Shown: one piece after another, positions 1-7,658 of the stretch
Layout of the letters: each line of letters starts with the position of its first letter
Position numbering within the stretch: the first letter of the stretch is position 1
NCBI GenBank assembly: GCA_947382645.1
Contig: CANDAE010000018.1
Coordinates: 1 to 64,000 of the forward strand
DNA length: 64,000 nt
Source of the DNA: Suilimivivens sp009774465
GTDB taxonomy: Bacteria; Bacillota; Clostridia; Lachnospirales; Lachnospiraceae
Direction: 5' to 3'
The notes under the pieces: model-generated
Database searches by the model: none
What the model was told of the DNA's origin: nothing
Seen by the model: only the letters and a program-made list of their open reading frames with translations
Translations under genes and position numbers: made by a program

Positions 1-143
1 GTACGCCGCCGCCCGCCATCGAGCAGAGTTTTTACACCTAATTGGGGATAAAACATTTCATACCCATACATATCTTTTTCTGACAACAATTTCAATAATA
101 GCATCGCCATGCTTCCAGATACCAGAGCTTTATCAACTGACAT
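1..143 (-). CDS. PadR-family regulator, N-terminal part, cut by window edge and probably disrupted
   Basis: The first 30 codons read like the start of a PadR repressor: MSVDKALVSGSMAMLLLK followed by SEKDMYGYEM, the opening of the PadR winged helix. PadR proteins normally continue with an IE-L-x-R/K-S segment and a GTLYPLLH motif. Here the reading continues as FYPQLGVKTLLDGG with no PadR resemblance, and no other frame restores it. The DNA also becomes GC-rich in the last 20 bases. The start is the ATG at 143-141, with a CAGGAGGAG ribosome site four bases upstream. What is seen is a normal PadR start followed by foreign-looking sequence; insertion of a mobile element or a chimeric junction is inference. 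Confidence 0.6.
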   Translation of the reverse strand, partial: MSVDKALVSGSMAMLLLKLLSEKDMYGYEMFYPQLGVKTLLDGGRRR

Positions 144-172
144 AATTCTCCTCCTGTATATAATTTATATAA

Positions 173-215
173 AGTTTATCTATATAAGTTCTCTTATAGT
201 ATATATAGGTAAACT
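173..215. promoter_or_regulatory. Probable PadR autoregulatory operator (inverted repeat)
   Basis: AGTTTATCTATAT (173-185) and ATATAGGTAAACT (203-215) are inverted copies matching at 12 of 13 positions. One arm lies in the spacer between the -35 and -10 of the padR promoter and the other just downstream of the start point. That placement suits self-repression, which is common for PadR regulators. The AT-rich arms make this suggestive rather than certain. Confidence 0.5.
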
Positions 216-226
216 ATATATGTCAA
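198..226 (-). promoter_or_regulatory. Sigma-A promoter of padR
   Basis: On the minus strand TTGACA (226-221), a 17-base spacer and TATACT (203-198) make a near-consensus vegetative promoter. It reads toward the padR start at 143, with a leader of about 50 bases. Confidence 0.8.
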
Positions 227-281
227 GTTAATTTTCTTCTACCACTTTACTAATGCAGATACATTTACAAAAAGCAGCAAA

Positions 282-300
282 TGCCCCGCTTCGCGGGGCA
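282..300 (-). terminator. GC-rich hairpin downstream of tadA
   Basis: TGCCCCGC, a TTC loop and GCGGGGCA form a perfect 8-base-pair stem 30 bases past the tadA stop. There is no clear T tract. Closely related hairpins recur at 4051, 13056, 15440 and 34621. Confidence 0.5.
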
Positions 301-329
301 CCTATAATATGAACAAAATCATTTCCTTT

Positions 330-824
330 TTAATCCTGACTTTCCTTAGTTCGTTCCTTTTCCAGTTTATTTCGTATCCGAAGTTCCTTAAAAAAGACGG
401 TCAACATATGAGAGCATTCTTCTTCCAGCACACCTCTTACCACCTTTACCTGATGATTAAACTGTGGCATTTCCAAAATATTCAGTATGGAACCGCCGCA
501 TCCTGCCTTGGGGTTCATACTCCCCATAACCACCTGTTCAATTCTTGCCTGCACAATTGCCCCCGCGCACATCTGGCAGGGCTCCAGCGTCACATAAAGA
601 GTACACCCCTCCAGCCGCCAGTCGCCTATCTTTTTACTTGCCCTGTTAATTGCAGTAATTTCAGCATGTGCAAGGGTATTCTTGTCCGTATTTCTTCGGT
701 TATACCCCCTGCCTATAATCTTTCCCTCATAGACAATCACGCAGCCTATGGGAACCTCACCTAACGCATAAGCCTTCTTCGCCTGCTTTAAGGCCTCCTT
801 CATGTACTTTTCCTGTTCTGTCAT
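330..824 (-). CDS. tadA: tRNA-specific adenosine deaminase TadA
   Basis: Converts adenosine 34 of tRNA-Arg(ACG) to inosine for wobble decoding. The 164-residue protein carries the zinc deaminase signature: HAEI (zinc ligand plus proton-shuttling Glu, about residue 53) and PCQMCAGA (two zinc cysteines, about 83-90). The N-terminal YMKEALKQAKKA helix and the GEVPIGCVIV strand are typical of the family. The C-terminal 15 residues are a charged tail. The start lies two bases after the stop of the upstream NrdG-type gene, so the two are probably translated from one message. Length is normal and no key residue is missing. Confidence 0.95.
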   Translation of the reverse strand: MTEQEKYMKEALKQAKKAYALGEVPIGCVIVYEGKIIGRGYNRRNTDKNTLAHAEITAINRASKKIGDWRLEGCTLYVTLEPCQMCAGAIVQARIEQVVMGSMNPKAGCGGSILNILEMPQFNHQVKVVRGVLEEECSHMLTVFFKELRIRNKLEKERTKESQD

Positions 825-826
825 GT

Positions 827-1600
827 TTATATTCCCCGTAAAATGACTTCACCTATCATCCCTGGCACCTGCCTGAGTACATCCGCCATTTGCTCCATTT
901 CTTCCTTACTGTATCCATGAAAATATTCCAAATCGGATAAATCTGCTGTTTCCTCGAAAAAATCCGTTCCCGCTTTACGACGTGCCATTTGGCAAATCAT
1001 ATTTTCATTATCCTGGTACTGCTGTAAATAATAAAAAGGGCAGCCTTTTATCCATTCTGCAATCTTCACCAAATCTTCTTTCCTATGAAATTCTTTTACC
1101 GCCGTTGTGCGGAATTCATATAAAACAGAGGATTCCTTTAACATTCTGACAGAATCATTGATTCGCTCCAGATCAAAAACTTCGTCATTGCACATCCCTG
1201 CTGTCACAGCATACTTTTCCCGACAATTTTTAATATCCATCGCCACATAGTCCAGCAGCTTTTTATCCAACAGTTTCTCCAATACATCCGGATGGTACCC
1301 GTTGGTATCCAATTTTACCTGATATCCCATATTTTTTAATTTCAACAAAAAATCCGGTAAGTCTGCCTGAATCGTTGGCTCCCCGCCTGTAATACACACA
1401 CCTTTAAGCACATTTTTTCTTTTTTCTAAAAAGTCCAGAATTTCTTTTTCTGTATATAGCTGCTGTGATAAGGGTTCAAACACCAGAGTACCATTATGGC
1501 AAAAGGGACATCTGAAATTACACCCTCCTGTAAAAACAGTGGCAGCAACACACCCTGGATAATCTAAAAGCGTTGTCTTATTTAAACCTGCAATCAGCAT
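827..1600 (-). CDS. nrdG: Radical-SAM activase, anaerobic ribonucleotide reductase activating protein type
   Basis: Predicted glycyl-radical-enzyme activase of 257 residues. It starts MLIAGLNKTTLLDYPG and carries the radical-SAM cysteine triad in CNFRCPFC (about residues 27-34), followed by TGGEPT, the Gly-rich strand that helps bind S-adenosylmethionine. The opening and overall pattern match the NrdG2 subgroup annotated as anaerobic ribonucleoside-triphosphate reductase activating protein. The class III reductase itself is not in the window, so the substrate is inferred. The frame stays open 22 codons further upstream, but the ATG at 1600 has an AGGAGA ribosome site at proper spacing and matches family starts. 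A tadA gene follows after two bases. Confidence 0.85.
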   Translation of the reverse strand: MLIAGLNKTTLLDYPGCVAATVFTGGCNFRCPFCHNGTLVFEPLSQQLYTEKEILDFLEKRKNVLKGVCITGGEPTIQADLPDFLLKLKNMGYQVKLDTNGYHPDVLEKLLDKKLLDYVAMDIKNCREKYAVTAGMCNDEVFDLERINDSVRMLKESSVLYEFRTTAVKEFHRKEDLVKIAEWIKGCPFYYLQQYQDNENMICQMARRKAGTDFFEETADLSDLEYFHGYSKEEMEQMADVLRQVPGMIGEVILRGI

Positions 1601-1625
1601 CTTTTTCTCCTGTTTTGCATTCTGG

Positions 1626-1654
1626 TTGACAAACCAGTCAAAAAAACATATACT
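1626..1654 (+). promoter_or_regulatory. Strong sigma-A promoter for the SRP RNA
   Basis: TTGACA at 1626-1631, a 17-base spacer and TATACT at 1649-1654, reading right into the SRP RNA. It is divergent from the nrdG-tadA unit. Match to consensus is 6/6 at -35 and 5/6 at -10. Confidence 0.88.
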
Positions 1655-1660
1655 ACAAGA

Positions 1661-1890
1661 AGGCATTTTAAACCATGCAGCTTTGTTTTCAGGGAAGCTG
1701 TCATGGCTGCCCTGAATAAGTGGCGTTTGAAGATTGGGTCTTGCGCAATGGATGTCTGTGAATCGTGTCAGGTTGGGAACAAAGCAGCACTAAACAGAAA
1801 TTTCCATGTGCCGCAAGGGCGCCTGGTCCCAGTTAACTGTTCAGGTAACGCATGGCAGTTTCCCTGAGAATAAAAAGCATGGTTTCTATT
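1661..1890 (+). ncRNA. ffs: Signal recognition particle RNA (large bacterial type)
   Basis: RNA core of the particle that targets nascent membrane proteins to FtsY and SecYEG. Helix 8 is recognisable at about 1767-1800: GTGTCAGGTTG, a GGAA tetraloop, then CAAAGCAGCACTAA, including the AGCAGC internal-loop strand bound by Ffh. GGGCGCCTGG follows further 3', as in Gram-positive SRP RNAs with an Alu domain. The ends pair: AAACCATGC (about 1671-1679) with GCATGGTTT (about 1879-1887), and TTTCAGGGAA with TTTCCCTGA. These pairings fix the strand and extent to within a few bases. It has its own promoter at 1626 and converges on the gene at 1922. The approximate length of 225 bases suits the Alu-containing form of clostridia. 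Confidence 0.9.
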
Positions 1891-1921
1891 TTCGCCAAGG
1901 CTCATTATAACACGAATCCTT

Positions 1922-2845
1922 TTACAATTCCACTCGTCTCATGTAATAGCCAAATTTTCCGGCTTCAACAGCTCCCGCACATTCAAATCCCTCAAAACCA
2001 AACATAACTGCAACCATCTTTTCCCTGTCAAAATAGGTTCCCGGCACTCCTAAATAAAAGCTGGTCTTCCCTTCATCGCCAAGCTCCCTGTCTGGTCCTA
2101 AAATTAAGTGTCTGTAATTATAAAAGCCATGTAAAAGAAAACTGTTATTCACCAGCTTTTGAAATGGCGCCTGAAGAACCACAAAATCTCTGGGTTCTAT
2201 AGACAAAAAAACTCTTTGATCGTCAAAGGGATGCACCGTCTGGTAATTATGCTGAAGCTGTTCCCATTTATCTTCAAAAGCAGGCTGTTCTATTTTTTCC
2301 TGTACATAGGGACAGCCTTTGAATTGTATCGGTTGTGGTCGATCTTCAAATATTTTTTCATCCACTTCATGCCTTATCTCATTGACTGTCTCCTTTTTTT
2401 CTTTTATCATTGCCGCCGCAATCTCTTTTCTTTTCTCTCTGAAATTTCCACCTATCCAGCTTTGCCCATCAAGAACAAGCTTAATCCCATACAGATCTTC
2501 TTCTCTATATAAATCCTCCCCAACACGCAGCATTTTGTTTTCCAGCAAAACCTTTCTGCGCATACTTCCCTTTCCTTCTCTAAGAGATATTTTTTCCCAG
2601 GCGATTTCAGCATTCCCCAATAAAAGCAGTACGGTATGATTTCCATTTAGTCCCTTTAAATCCGACTGTATATGTATGTCCAAAGTATAGGCATTCTCTT
2701 CCCGCAGTATCTTAACGAATCCTGCCCCTTTCTGCTTTTCTCCATTTTGATATCTGGAAAGATATCCTATTTTCTTTTCATATAAAAACAACCTCATCCC
2801 TCCCAACAGTTCTCTACTATTGTATTCGGAAATAAGGTTGTTCAT
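1922..2845 (-). CDS. Uncharacterised lachnospiral protein (DUF6128-like)
   Basis: A 307-residue soluble protein with no signal peptide or membrane segment. The N-terminal half (1-120) looks like a beta-rich domain with the phrase GNHTVLLLLG. A charged linker (about 130-175, rich in K/E) leads to a C-terminal domain with DFVVLQAPFQKLVNNSFLLH and LGVPGTYFDREKMVAVMFGF. That domain resembles proteins of Lachnospiraceae I recall as DUF6128; the name is from memory and not verified. No catalytic motif is visible. It stands alone between the SRP RNA and the CdaR-like regulator, and its upstream region has only a weak ribosome site. Function unknown. Confidence 0.7.
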   Translation of the reverse strand: MNNLISEYNSRELLGGMRLFLYEKKIGYLSRYQNGEKQKGAGFVKILREENAYTLDIHIQSDLKGLNGNHTVLLLLGNAEIAWEKISLREGKGSMRRKVLLENKMLRVGEDLYREEDLYGIKLVLDGQSWIGGNFREKRKEIAAAMIKEKKETVNEIRHEVDEKIFEDRPQPIQFKGCPYVQEKIEQPAFEDKWEQLQHNYQTVHPFDDQRVFLSIEPRDFVVLQAPFQKLVNNSFLLHGFYNYRHLILGPDRELGDEGKTSFYLGVPGTYFDREKMVAVMFGFEGFECAGAVEAGKFGYYMRRVEL

Positions 2846-2873
2846 TCCATTTATCTGCTTTTATATATTATGC

Positions 2874-3962
2874 TCAATTTTCTTCACTGTTTAAAAACTG
2901 CATATAATTGTATACCATCATGGCTATCTTAAATGTCAACGCATCATCAAAGGTACGCACATCCAGTCCTGTACTCTTTTCAAGCTTTTCCACCCTGTAA
3001 ACCAATGTATTTCGGTGTACAAATAACTGCCTTGACGTTTCAGAAACATTCAGGTTATTTTCAAAAAATTTATTTACCGTGGTAACAATTTCTTCATCAA
3101 ATTCTCCCGGGTTATTGTCCCCGAAAATTTCATCAATAAATATTTTACACAAATTGGCAGGTAATTGATAAATAAGACGTCCAATTCCAAGTCTTCCATA
3201 TGCATTTACCTTTTTCTCTGCATAGAATATCTTTCCTACGTCTAAAGCAACCATAGCTTCCTTGTAGGATTTGGACACATCTTTAAGTTCCTGAACAATG
3301 GTTCCATAAGCCACCCGAACATTCAGCATAGCTTCGGTGTTCATCATATCAACTATCGTCTGCGCTGCCTTGTCAACCACTTCATAGCCATCCTCAGGCT
3401 TTAAAGCTTTAATCAAAATTACATTGCTTTCATCCACTGCTGTTATAAAATCACCTGACTGGGAAGAAAACAGCTCATGCAAAAGCTCTACAGCCACATT
3501 GTCCTTTTCAGTGCCAACCTCAATAATAATTACTACTCTGGGCATTACCGCCTCAACATGAAGTTTCTTAGCCCTGTTATACATATCCACTAAAAGCAGA
3601 TTGTCCATCAGTAAGTTCTGGAAAAAATTATTCCTGTCAAAGCGTTCCTTATATGCCACAATAAGCTGCTGAATCTGACTTACTGCAATCTTTCCAATCA
3701 GATATGTCTCATCATTATTTCCTCTTGCTACCAGTATATATACAAGTTCCCCTTCATCCATTATTTTTAATAAATGATCTTTTCCTATCACCTGGCCATC
3801 AGCAGGAGAATCCGAAAATCCCCTGATCAGTTCATCTGAAATAACACTGGCATCAAAGGTAGAAGTCACTACTGCTCCATCTGTTCCAAAAACCGCCAAA
3901 TCTGTTTTTGTGATTGCCTTTAACTCATTAATGCAATTTGCCATAACCTGTACTGAAATCAT
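2874..3962 (-). CDS. CdaR/PucR-family transcriptional regulator
   Basis: A 362-residue regulator. The N-terminal third (ITKTDLAVFGTDGAVV...) resembles the sugar-diacid recognition domain of CdaR. The middle is a degenerate GGDEF-like region typical of PucR proteins. The C-terminus carries the PucR helix-turn-helix: NVSETSRQLFVHRNTLVYRV (about 305-324), followed by LEKSTGLDVRTFDDALTFKI. Known relatives respond to sugar diacids or purine metabolites. No target operon is adjacent (the next gene is a sugar-transport ATPase), so the ligand cannot be named. In many Lachnospiraceae a similar regulator stands alone. Confidence 0.8.
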   Translation of the reverse strand: MISVQVMANCINELKAITKTDLAVFGTDGAVVTSTFDASVISDELIRGFSDSPADGQVIGKDHLLKIMDEGELVYILVARGNNDETYLIGKIAVSQIQQLIVAYKERFDRNNFFQNLLMDNLLLVDMYNRAKKLHVEAVMPRVVIIIEVGTEKDNVAVELLHELFSSQSGDFITAVDESNVILIKALKPEDGYEVVDKAAQTIVDMMNTEAMLNVRVAYGTIVQELKDVSKSYKEAMVALDVGKIFYAEKKVNAYGRLGIGRLIYQLPANLCKIFIDEIFGDNNPGEFDEEIVTTVNKFFENNLNVSETSRQLFVHRNTLVYRVEKLEKSTGLDVRTFDDALTFKIAMMVYNYMQFLNSEEN

Positions 3963-4010
3963 TTTTTCACGCCCTTTCCAAGTATGCAGTTATTTATGCA
4001 GCGTTATGCC

Positions 4011-4039
4011 AAAAAAGGGATGCTTTCGGCACCCCTTTT
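4011..4039 (-). terminator. Rho-independent terminator after ugpC
   Basis: On the minus strand AAAAGGGGTGC, a short CGAAA loop and GCATCCCTTTTTT form a stem with one mismatch and a run of six T. It lies about 50 bases past the ugpC stop. Confidence 0.8.
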
Positions 4040-4050
4040 CTTTAACATGA

Positions 4051-4075
4051 GGATACCCCGCAAAGCGTGGCATCC
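4051..4075. repeat. Member of the recurrent GATGCC-CGC hairpin family
   Basis: GGATACCCCGC, AAA, GCGTGGCATCC form an imperfect hairpin (two mismatches) between the ugpC stop and its T-tract terminator. Same core as the hairpins at 282, 13056, 15440 and 34621. Confidence 0.5.
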
Positions 4076-4087
4076 TTATGCTTATTA

Positions 4088-5197
4088 CTAGTTAGTAATA
4101 ACCTGCTCTGTTTCTTTATCAAATACGTGAATCTTCTCAACATCAAATGCAAACTTAACTGTATCGCCAGGTCTTGCTGTTGTACGAGAATCAACTCTTG
4201 CTGTGATAGGGAACTCAGCCAGATCAAAATACAGGTAAACTTCTGCACCAAGCAATTCATAAACCTTAATGGTAGATTCAAATACACACTTGGATGTTTC
4301 AATAAACATTTCTGAATCATATACATCCTCAGGACGAATACCAAAAGTAACTGTCTTTCCAGCGTAACCGCCATCAATAAGCTTCTTAGCTTTTGAAGGA
4401 GGAAGAGGAATGCTGCTTCCGGCAACCTTAAGGCTTGCTTCATCACCACTTACTTCTACTGTAGCATCAAGGAAGTTCATCTGAGGTGATCCCATAAATC
4501 CTGCTACGAATAAGTTAGCGGGCTTCTCATACAGATTCTGAGGTGTATCTACCTGCTGAACCACGCCATCCTTCATAACAACGATTCTGTCGCCAAGAGT
4601 CATAGCTTCTGTCTGGTCATGTGTTACATAAATAATGGTGGTGCCTAATCTCTGGTGCAGTTTAGCGATCTCAATACGCATCTGTACACGAAGTTTAGCA
4701 TCCAGGTTTGAAAGAGGCTCATCCATAAGGAATACCTTAGGATTACGAACAATTGCACGTCCCATAGCAACACGCTGTCTCTGACCACCGGACAAAGCCT
4801 TGGGCTTACGATCAAGAAGAGCTGTCAGGTCAAGGATCTTAGCTGCTTCTTTAACCATCTTATCAATTTCATCTTTCGGAACTTTTCTTAATTTAAGACC
4901 GAAAGCCATGTTATCATATACTGACATATGAGGATACAAAGCGTAGTTCTGGAATACCATCGCGATATCTCTGTCTTTAGGCTCAACATCATTAACTACT
5001 CTGTCACCGATTTTAAGTTCGCCGGAAGAAATATCCTCCAGACCTGCAACCATACGCAATGTAGTAGATTTACCACATCCTGAAGGACCTACAAAGATGA
5101 TGAATTCCTGATCCTGAATCTCAAGATTGAAGTCTTTAACAGCTTCAAATCCATTAGGATACACCTTGCAGATATTTTTTAAAGATAAACTTGCCAT
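4088..5197 (-). CDS. ugpC: Sugar ABC transporter ATPase, MsmX/UgpC type
   Basis: A 369-residue cytoplasmic ATPase that powers carbohydrate importers. Order of motifs: Walker A GPSGCGKST (about 38-46), signature LSGGQRQRVAMGRA (about 135), Walker B VFLMDEPLSNLDAKLR and the switch His in VTHDQTEAMTLGD. From about residue 240 comes the MalK-type TOBE regulatory domain. Length and tail match MsmX/UgpC proteins, which in Gram-positives serve several sugar permeases. It stands alone here without permease or binding-protein genes, which supports the role of shared energiser. The start has a TAAGGAGG ribosome site at ideal spacing. Hairpins at 4051 and 4011 end the unit. Confidence 0.93.
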   Translation of the reverse strand: MASLSLKNICKVYPNGFEAVKDFNLEIQDQEFIIFVGPSGCGKSTTLRMVAGLEDISSGELKIGDRVVNDVEPKDRDIAMVFQNYALYPHMSVYDNMAFGLKLRKVPKDEIDKMVKEAAKILDLTALLDRKPKALSGGQRQRVAMGRAIVRNPKVFLMDEPLSNLDAKLRVQMRIEIAKLHQRLGTTIIYVTHDQTEAMTLGDRIVVMKDGVVQQVDTPQNLYEKPANLFVAGFMGSPQMNFLDATVEVSGDEASLKVAGSSIPLPPSKAKKLIDGGYAGKTVTFGIRPEDVYDSEMFIETSKCVFESTIKVYELLGAEVYLYFDLAEFPITARVDSRTTARPGDTVKFAFDVEKIHVFDKETEQVITN

Positions 5198-5331
5198 TTT
5201 ATTTGCCTCCTTAAAATAATTAATTCTGAATTAAGTCTGAAATCAGTATACATGAGTTTTTACAAATTGACTATGCTACTATTCCACAAAGATTTTATTA
5301 TACATTGTAAAAAATGCTTATAAAGATCAAC

Positions 5332-5366
5332 TTTTTTTAGTCCAACCAACAACTTGACTAAAAAAA
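5332..5366. repeat. A/T-armed inverted repeat
   Basis: TTTTTTTAGTC (5332-5342) and GACTAAAAAAA (5356-5366) are perfect 11-base inverted arms around a 13-base loop, between the diguanylate cyclase and ugpC. The T run precedes the stem on either strand rather than following it, so this is not a classical terminator. Confidence 0.5.
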
Positions 5367-5393
5367 ACGTCATTCAATATGCACTTTGTACAA

Positions 5394-6869
5394 TTATTGT
5401 TTTCTATCTCTGTCATCAAAAAAAGCAATCTGATTTTTTCCACGCTTCTTTGCTTTATAAACTGCCTGATCCGCAGATTTATACAAAGATTCAAAATCAT
5501 TTCCATGTTCCGGAAATACTGCTGCTCCAATACTGGCAGTAGCAGAATACTTTACATATTCCCCTACTTCAAAATGCTTAAAGAAATACTCCAGCTTTTT
5601 CGCTTCCCTTAAAACAATTTCATCCTTCTGCAGATCTTTTAAGAAAATCATGAATTCATCGCCGCCGACACGCCCTATAATATCCGTAACCCTGAAATTC
5701 ACTCCAATCTGTTTTCCCAAAGAGCGCAGAACCTCATCTCCAAAGGCATGTCCCATTGTATCATTGATCTTCTTAAAATTATCAATGTCAATAAGAAACA
5801 GCATCCCCAGTTTATCCTGATTCTGAGCCATATATTCCTTGATCTTCCGCTCCGTTGCCAGTTTATTGTTAAGGCCTGTCAAAAGGTCCGTATCTGCCTT
5901 CTCCTGAAGCGTCTTATTTCTCTCCGCACTTCTGATCTTTCCAACGTAATTCACTGCTGCAATCAGCGCAACAAACAAAAATGTGACTCCCAGCAATTGA
6001 TACAGCCTTCGAATTGATTTGGAAAAAATAGCCTCCTGCCGGTGTTCCACATATGACTGATCAACCCCAATAAGCAGCACCCAGTCCTCCACTCCAATCG
6101 GCGTATATACAAGGGTTCTCATTTCTTCGCTCGCCCTTGTTATAAAGCTTCCTGTTTTATTATTCTGCATTCTGACTCTTGCCTTTGAAGTATCATTTTG
6201 ATACTCCTTGTCAACATTTGCCCAGATGTTATTTCCTTTTAAAAAACTGCTCGCCCTGTCTTCAGCCTGAAAAATATCTCCCTCTGCACTGATAATGGTA
6301 AGAAAAGCGGAATCGTTAAACTCACCACTCATTTCCGTAATTTCCTTCAGCCTTTTCAGCGGGTAAAAAAGCAGAATACTGCCTCCCGTTTCTTCCACAG
6401 GCACTCCTATAATAATAGATGCAGTGCCGGTAATCATATCTTTTTTTTCAATCAGATAATTTATGTTCGGATCTTTTTCCAGTTTTTCTATGTAATTGTT
6501 TTCTTCAAGATCAATTCTGTTTCCCAGATGATCTATGGCATTTCCATCTTTATCGCAATAAATGACCTCATATATTTCCGTATTATCCGCAATTGATGCC
6601 AAAAGCAACTGGATGTTCTTTCTGTCAGCGGGATTTTGCTGTGAAATCACCTGAGCAGCAGTTTCTCCTACCAGACAGATTCCCTGAATATCTCCATTTA
6701 CCTTCAACGCATATTTTTCGGCAACTTCCTCAAATTTATCTTCAACTGTGTCAGCCGCTTCTTTTTTAATTTTTACTGAGAAATTAAAAAACATTATTAA
6801 CACTACAATGACTGCAATTCCAAATGGCAATAGCCATTGAAGCATTAATTTTCCATGATCCTCTTTCAT
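5394..6869 (-). CDS. Membrane-bound diguanylate cyclase with extracytoplasmic sensor
   Basis: Makes cyclic di-GMP from two GTP. The 491-residue protein has a membrane segment near residues 9-28, an extracytoplasmic sensor of about 240 residues resembling double-Cache domains, a second membrane segment (LLGVTFLFVALIAAVNYVG), a short coiled stretch and a C-terminal GGDEF domain. The active site RVGGDEF is intact (about 400-406), and the RVTD product-inhibition site stands five residues before it, so the enzyme should be active and feedback-inhibited. Start choice is uncertain: a TTG six codons upstream is possible, but the ATG at 6869 has a GGTGAG site at better spacing. It follows the DUF624 gene closely, so they may share a message. 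No effector is nearby. Confidence 0.9.
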   Translation of the reverse strand: MKEDHGKLMLQWLLPFGIAVIVVLIMFFNFSVKIKKEAADTVEDKFEEVAEKYALKVNGDIQGICLVGETAAQVISQQNPADRKNIQLLLASIADNTEIYEVIYCDKDGNAIDHLGNRIDLEENNYIEKLEKDPNINYLIEKKDMITGTASIIIGVPVEETGGSILLFYPLKRLKEITEMSGEFNDSAFLTIISAEGDIFQAEDRASSFLKGNNIWANVDKEYQNDTSKARVRMQNNKTGSFITRASEEMRTLVYTPIGVEDWVLLIGVDQSYVEHRQEAIFSKSIRRLYQLLGVTFLFVALIAAVNYVGKIRSAERNKTLQEKADTDLLTGLNNKLATERKIKEYMAQNQDKLGMLFLIDIDNFKKINDTMGHAFGDEVLRSLGKQIGVNFRVTDIIGRVGGDEFMIFLKDLQKDEIVLREAKKLEYFFKHFEVGEYVKYSATASIGAAVFPEHGNDFESLYKSADQAVYKAKKRGKNQIAFFDDRDRKQ

Positions 6870-6906
6870 CCAGTTCTCACCACACAATCCGCCCTGCTGA
6901 TTTACC

Positions 6907-7617
6907 TCAGCGCTTTTCCTCTGTATCCTGCAACTCTGCCTCAGACATCATTTCTTTTTCTTCTTCTGAAAAGACAGACCATTCACCATCCTGCGCCTGC
7001 ACATCTTCAGGTTCAAATCTTTTAAATGTTTTATTATATAAAAGTGCACACATATATGCCGGCAGTGAAATTCCAAGAGCAAATACCAGCGGCATAATCT
7101 GATAAAGCGTAAGGCCGATTACCACTGGCGCCGCCCAGCAGAAAATCATAAGTATTGTCTTTGGAAGACTTAATATTCCCATCAAAAAAGAATTTTTAAA
7201 TGTATTTTTAATTGTATTGTCAAACTTTGCAAGTGCCGGAAACAAATGCATAACTGAAATTAAAAATAAAACCACAACTGCAAGCAGTGCTACCTTTATC
7301 CATGTGGGAAATTCAAGCAGTGCATACCTTAAAATATAAAAGTCACCTGCCAGAATCATAATCACAGCCAGTACAATCAGCCAGATGACGGTAGCCTGCT
7401 TAAAGTTTTGTTTAAAGGACTTAAAATAAGATCTGGTAATATATCCTTCTTCATTTCTGACCATTTTAAGCACCACATAATTTAATGCCGTCATGGATGC
7501 ACCTATTGTAAAAACCGGTATACAGCATATAAATGTTAAAATATTCAGCCAGATTAAATCTGCTGCCTTATTTAAAAAACTGAACACAGGGCTGTCCAGA
7601 TTAAATAATTTCCCCAT
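6907..7617 (-). CDS. DUF624 (YesL-type) membrane protein
   Basis: A 236-residue integral membrane protein. The opening MGKLFNLDSPVFSFLNKAAD and ICCIPVFTIGASMTALNYV are characteristic of the DUF624/YesL family, which often neighbours sugar ABC transporters. About five to six hydrophobic segments can be traced to residue 195 (for example VIWLIVLAVIMILAGDFYI). A cytoplasmic acidic tail follows, rich in E and D. Role unknown; family context suggests a link to carbohydrate uptake or sensing. The GAGAGGATCAGA ribosome site supports the start. A diguanylate cyclase follows after about 37 bases. Confidence 0.85.
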   Translation of the reverse strand: MGKLFNLDSPVFSFLNKAADLIWLNILTFICCIPVFTIGASMTALNYVVLKMVRNEEGYITRSYFKSFKQNFKQATVIWLIVLAVIMILAGDFYILRYALLEFPTWIKVALLAVVVLFLISVMHLFPALAKFDNTIKNTFKNSFLMGILSLPKTILMIFCWAAPVVIGLTLYQIMPLVFALGISLPAYMCALLYNKTFKRFEPEDVQAQDGEWSVFSEEEKEMMSEAELQDTEEKR

Positions 7618-7658
7618 TCTGATCCTCTCTCTTATCTTATGTCAGGTTTTACTTATGT

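Noticed and set aside
309..764. Open frame of about 150 codons on the plus strand
   Set aside because: It lies opposite tadA, whose motifs are unmistakable, and encodes nothing recognisable.
4042..4449. Minus-strand frame of 135 codons overlapping the end of ugpC
   Set aside because: Alternative frame of the ugpC 3' end; ugpC has intact family sequence across the region.
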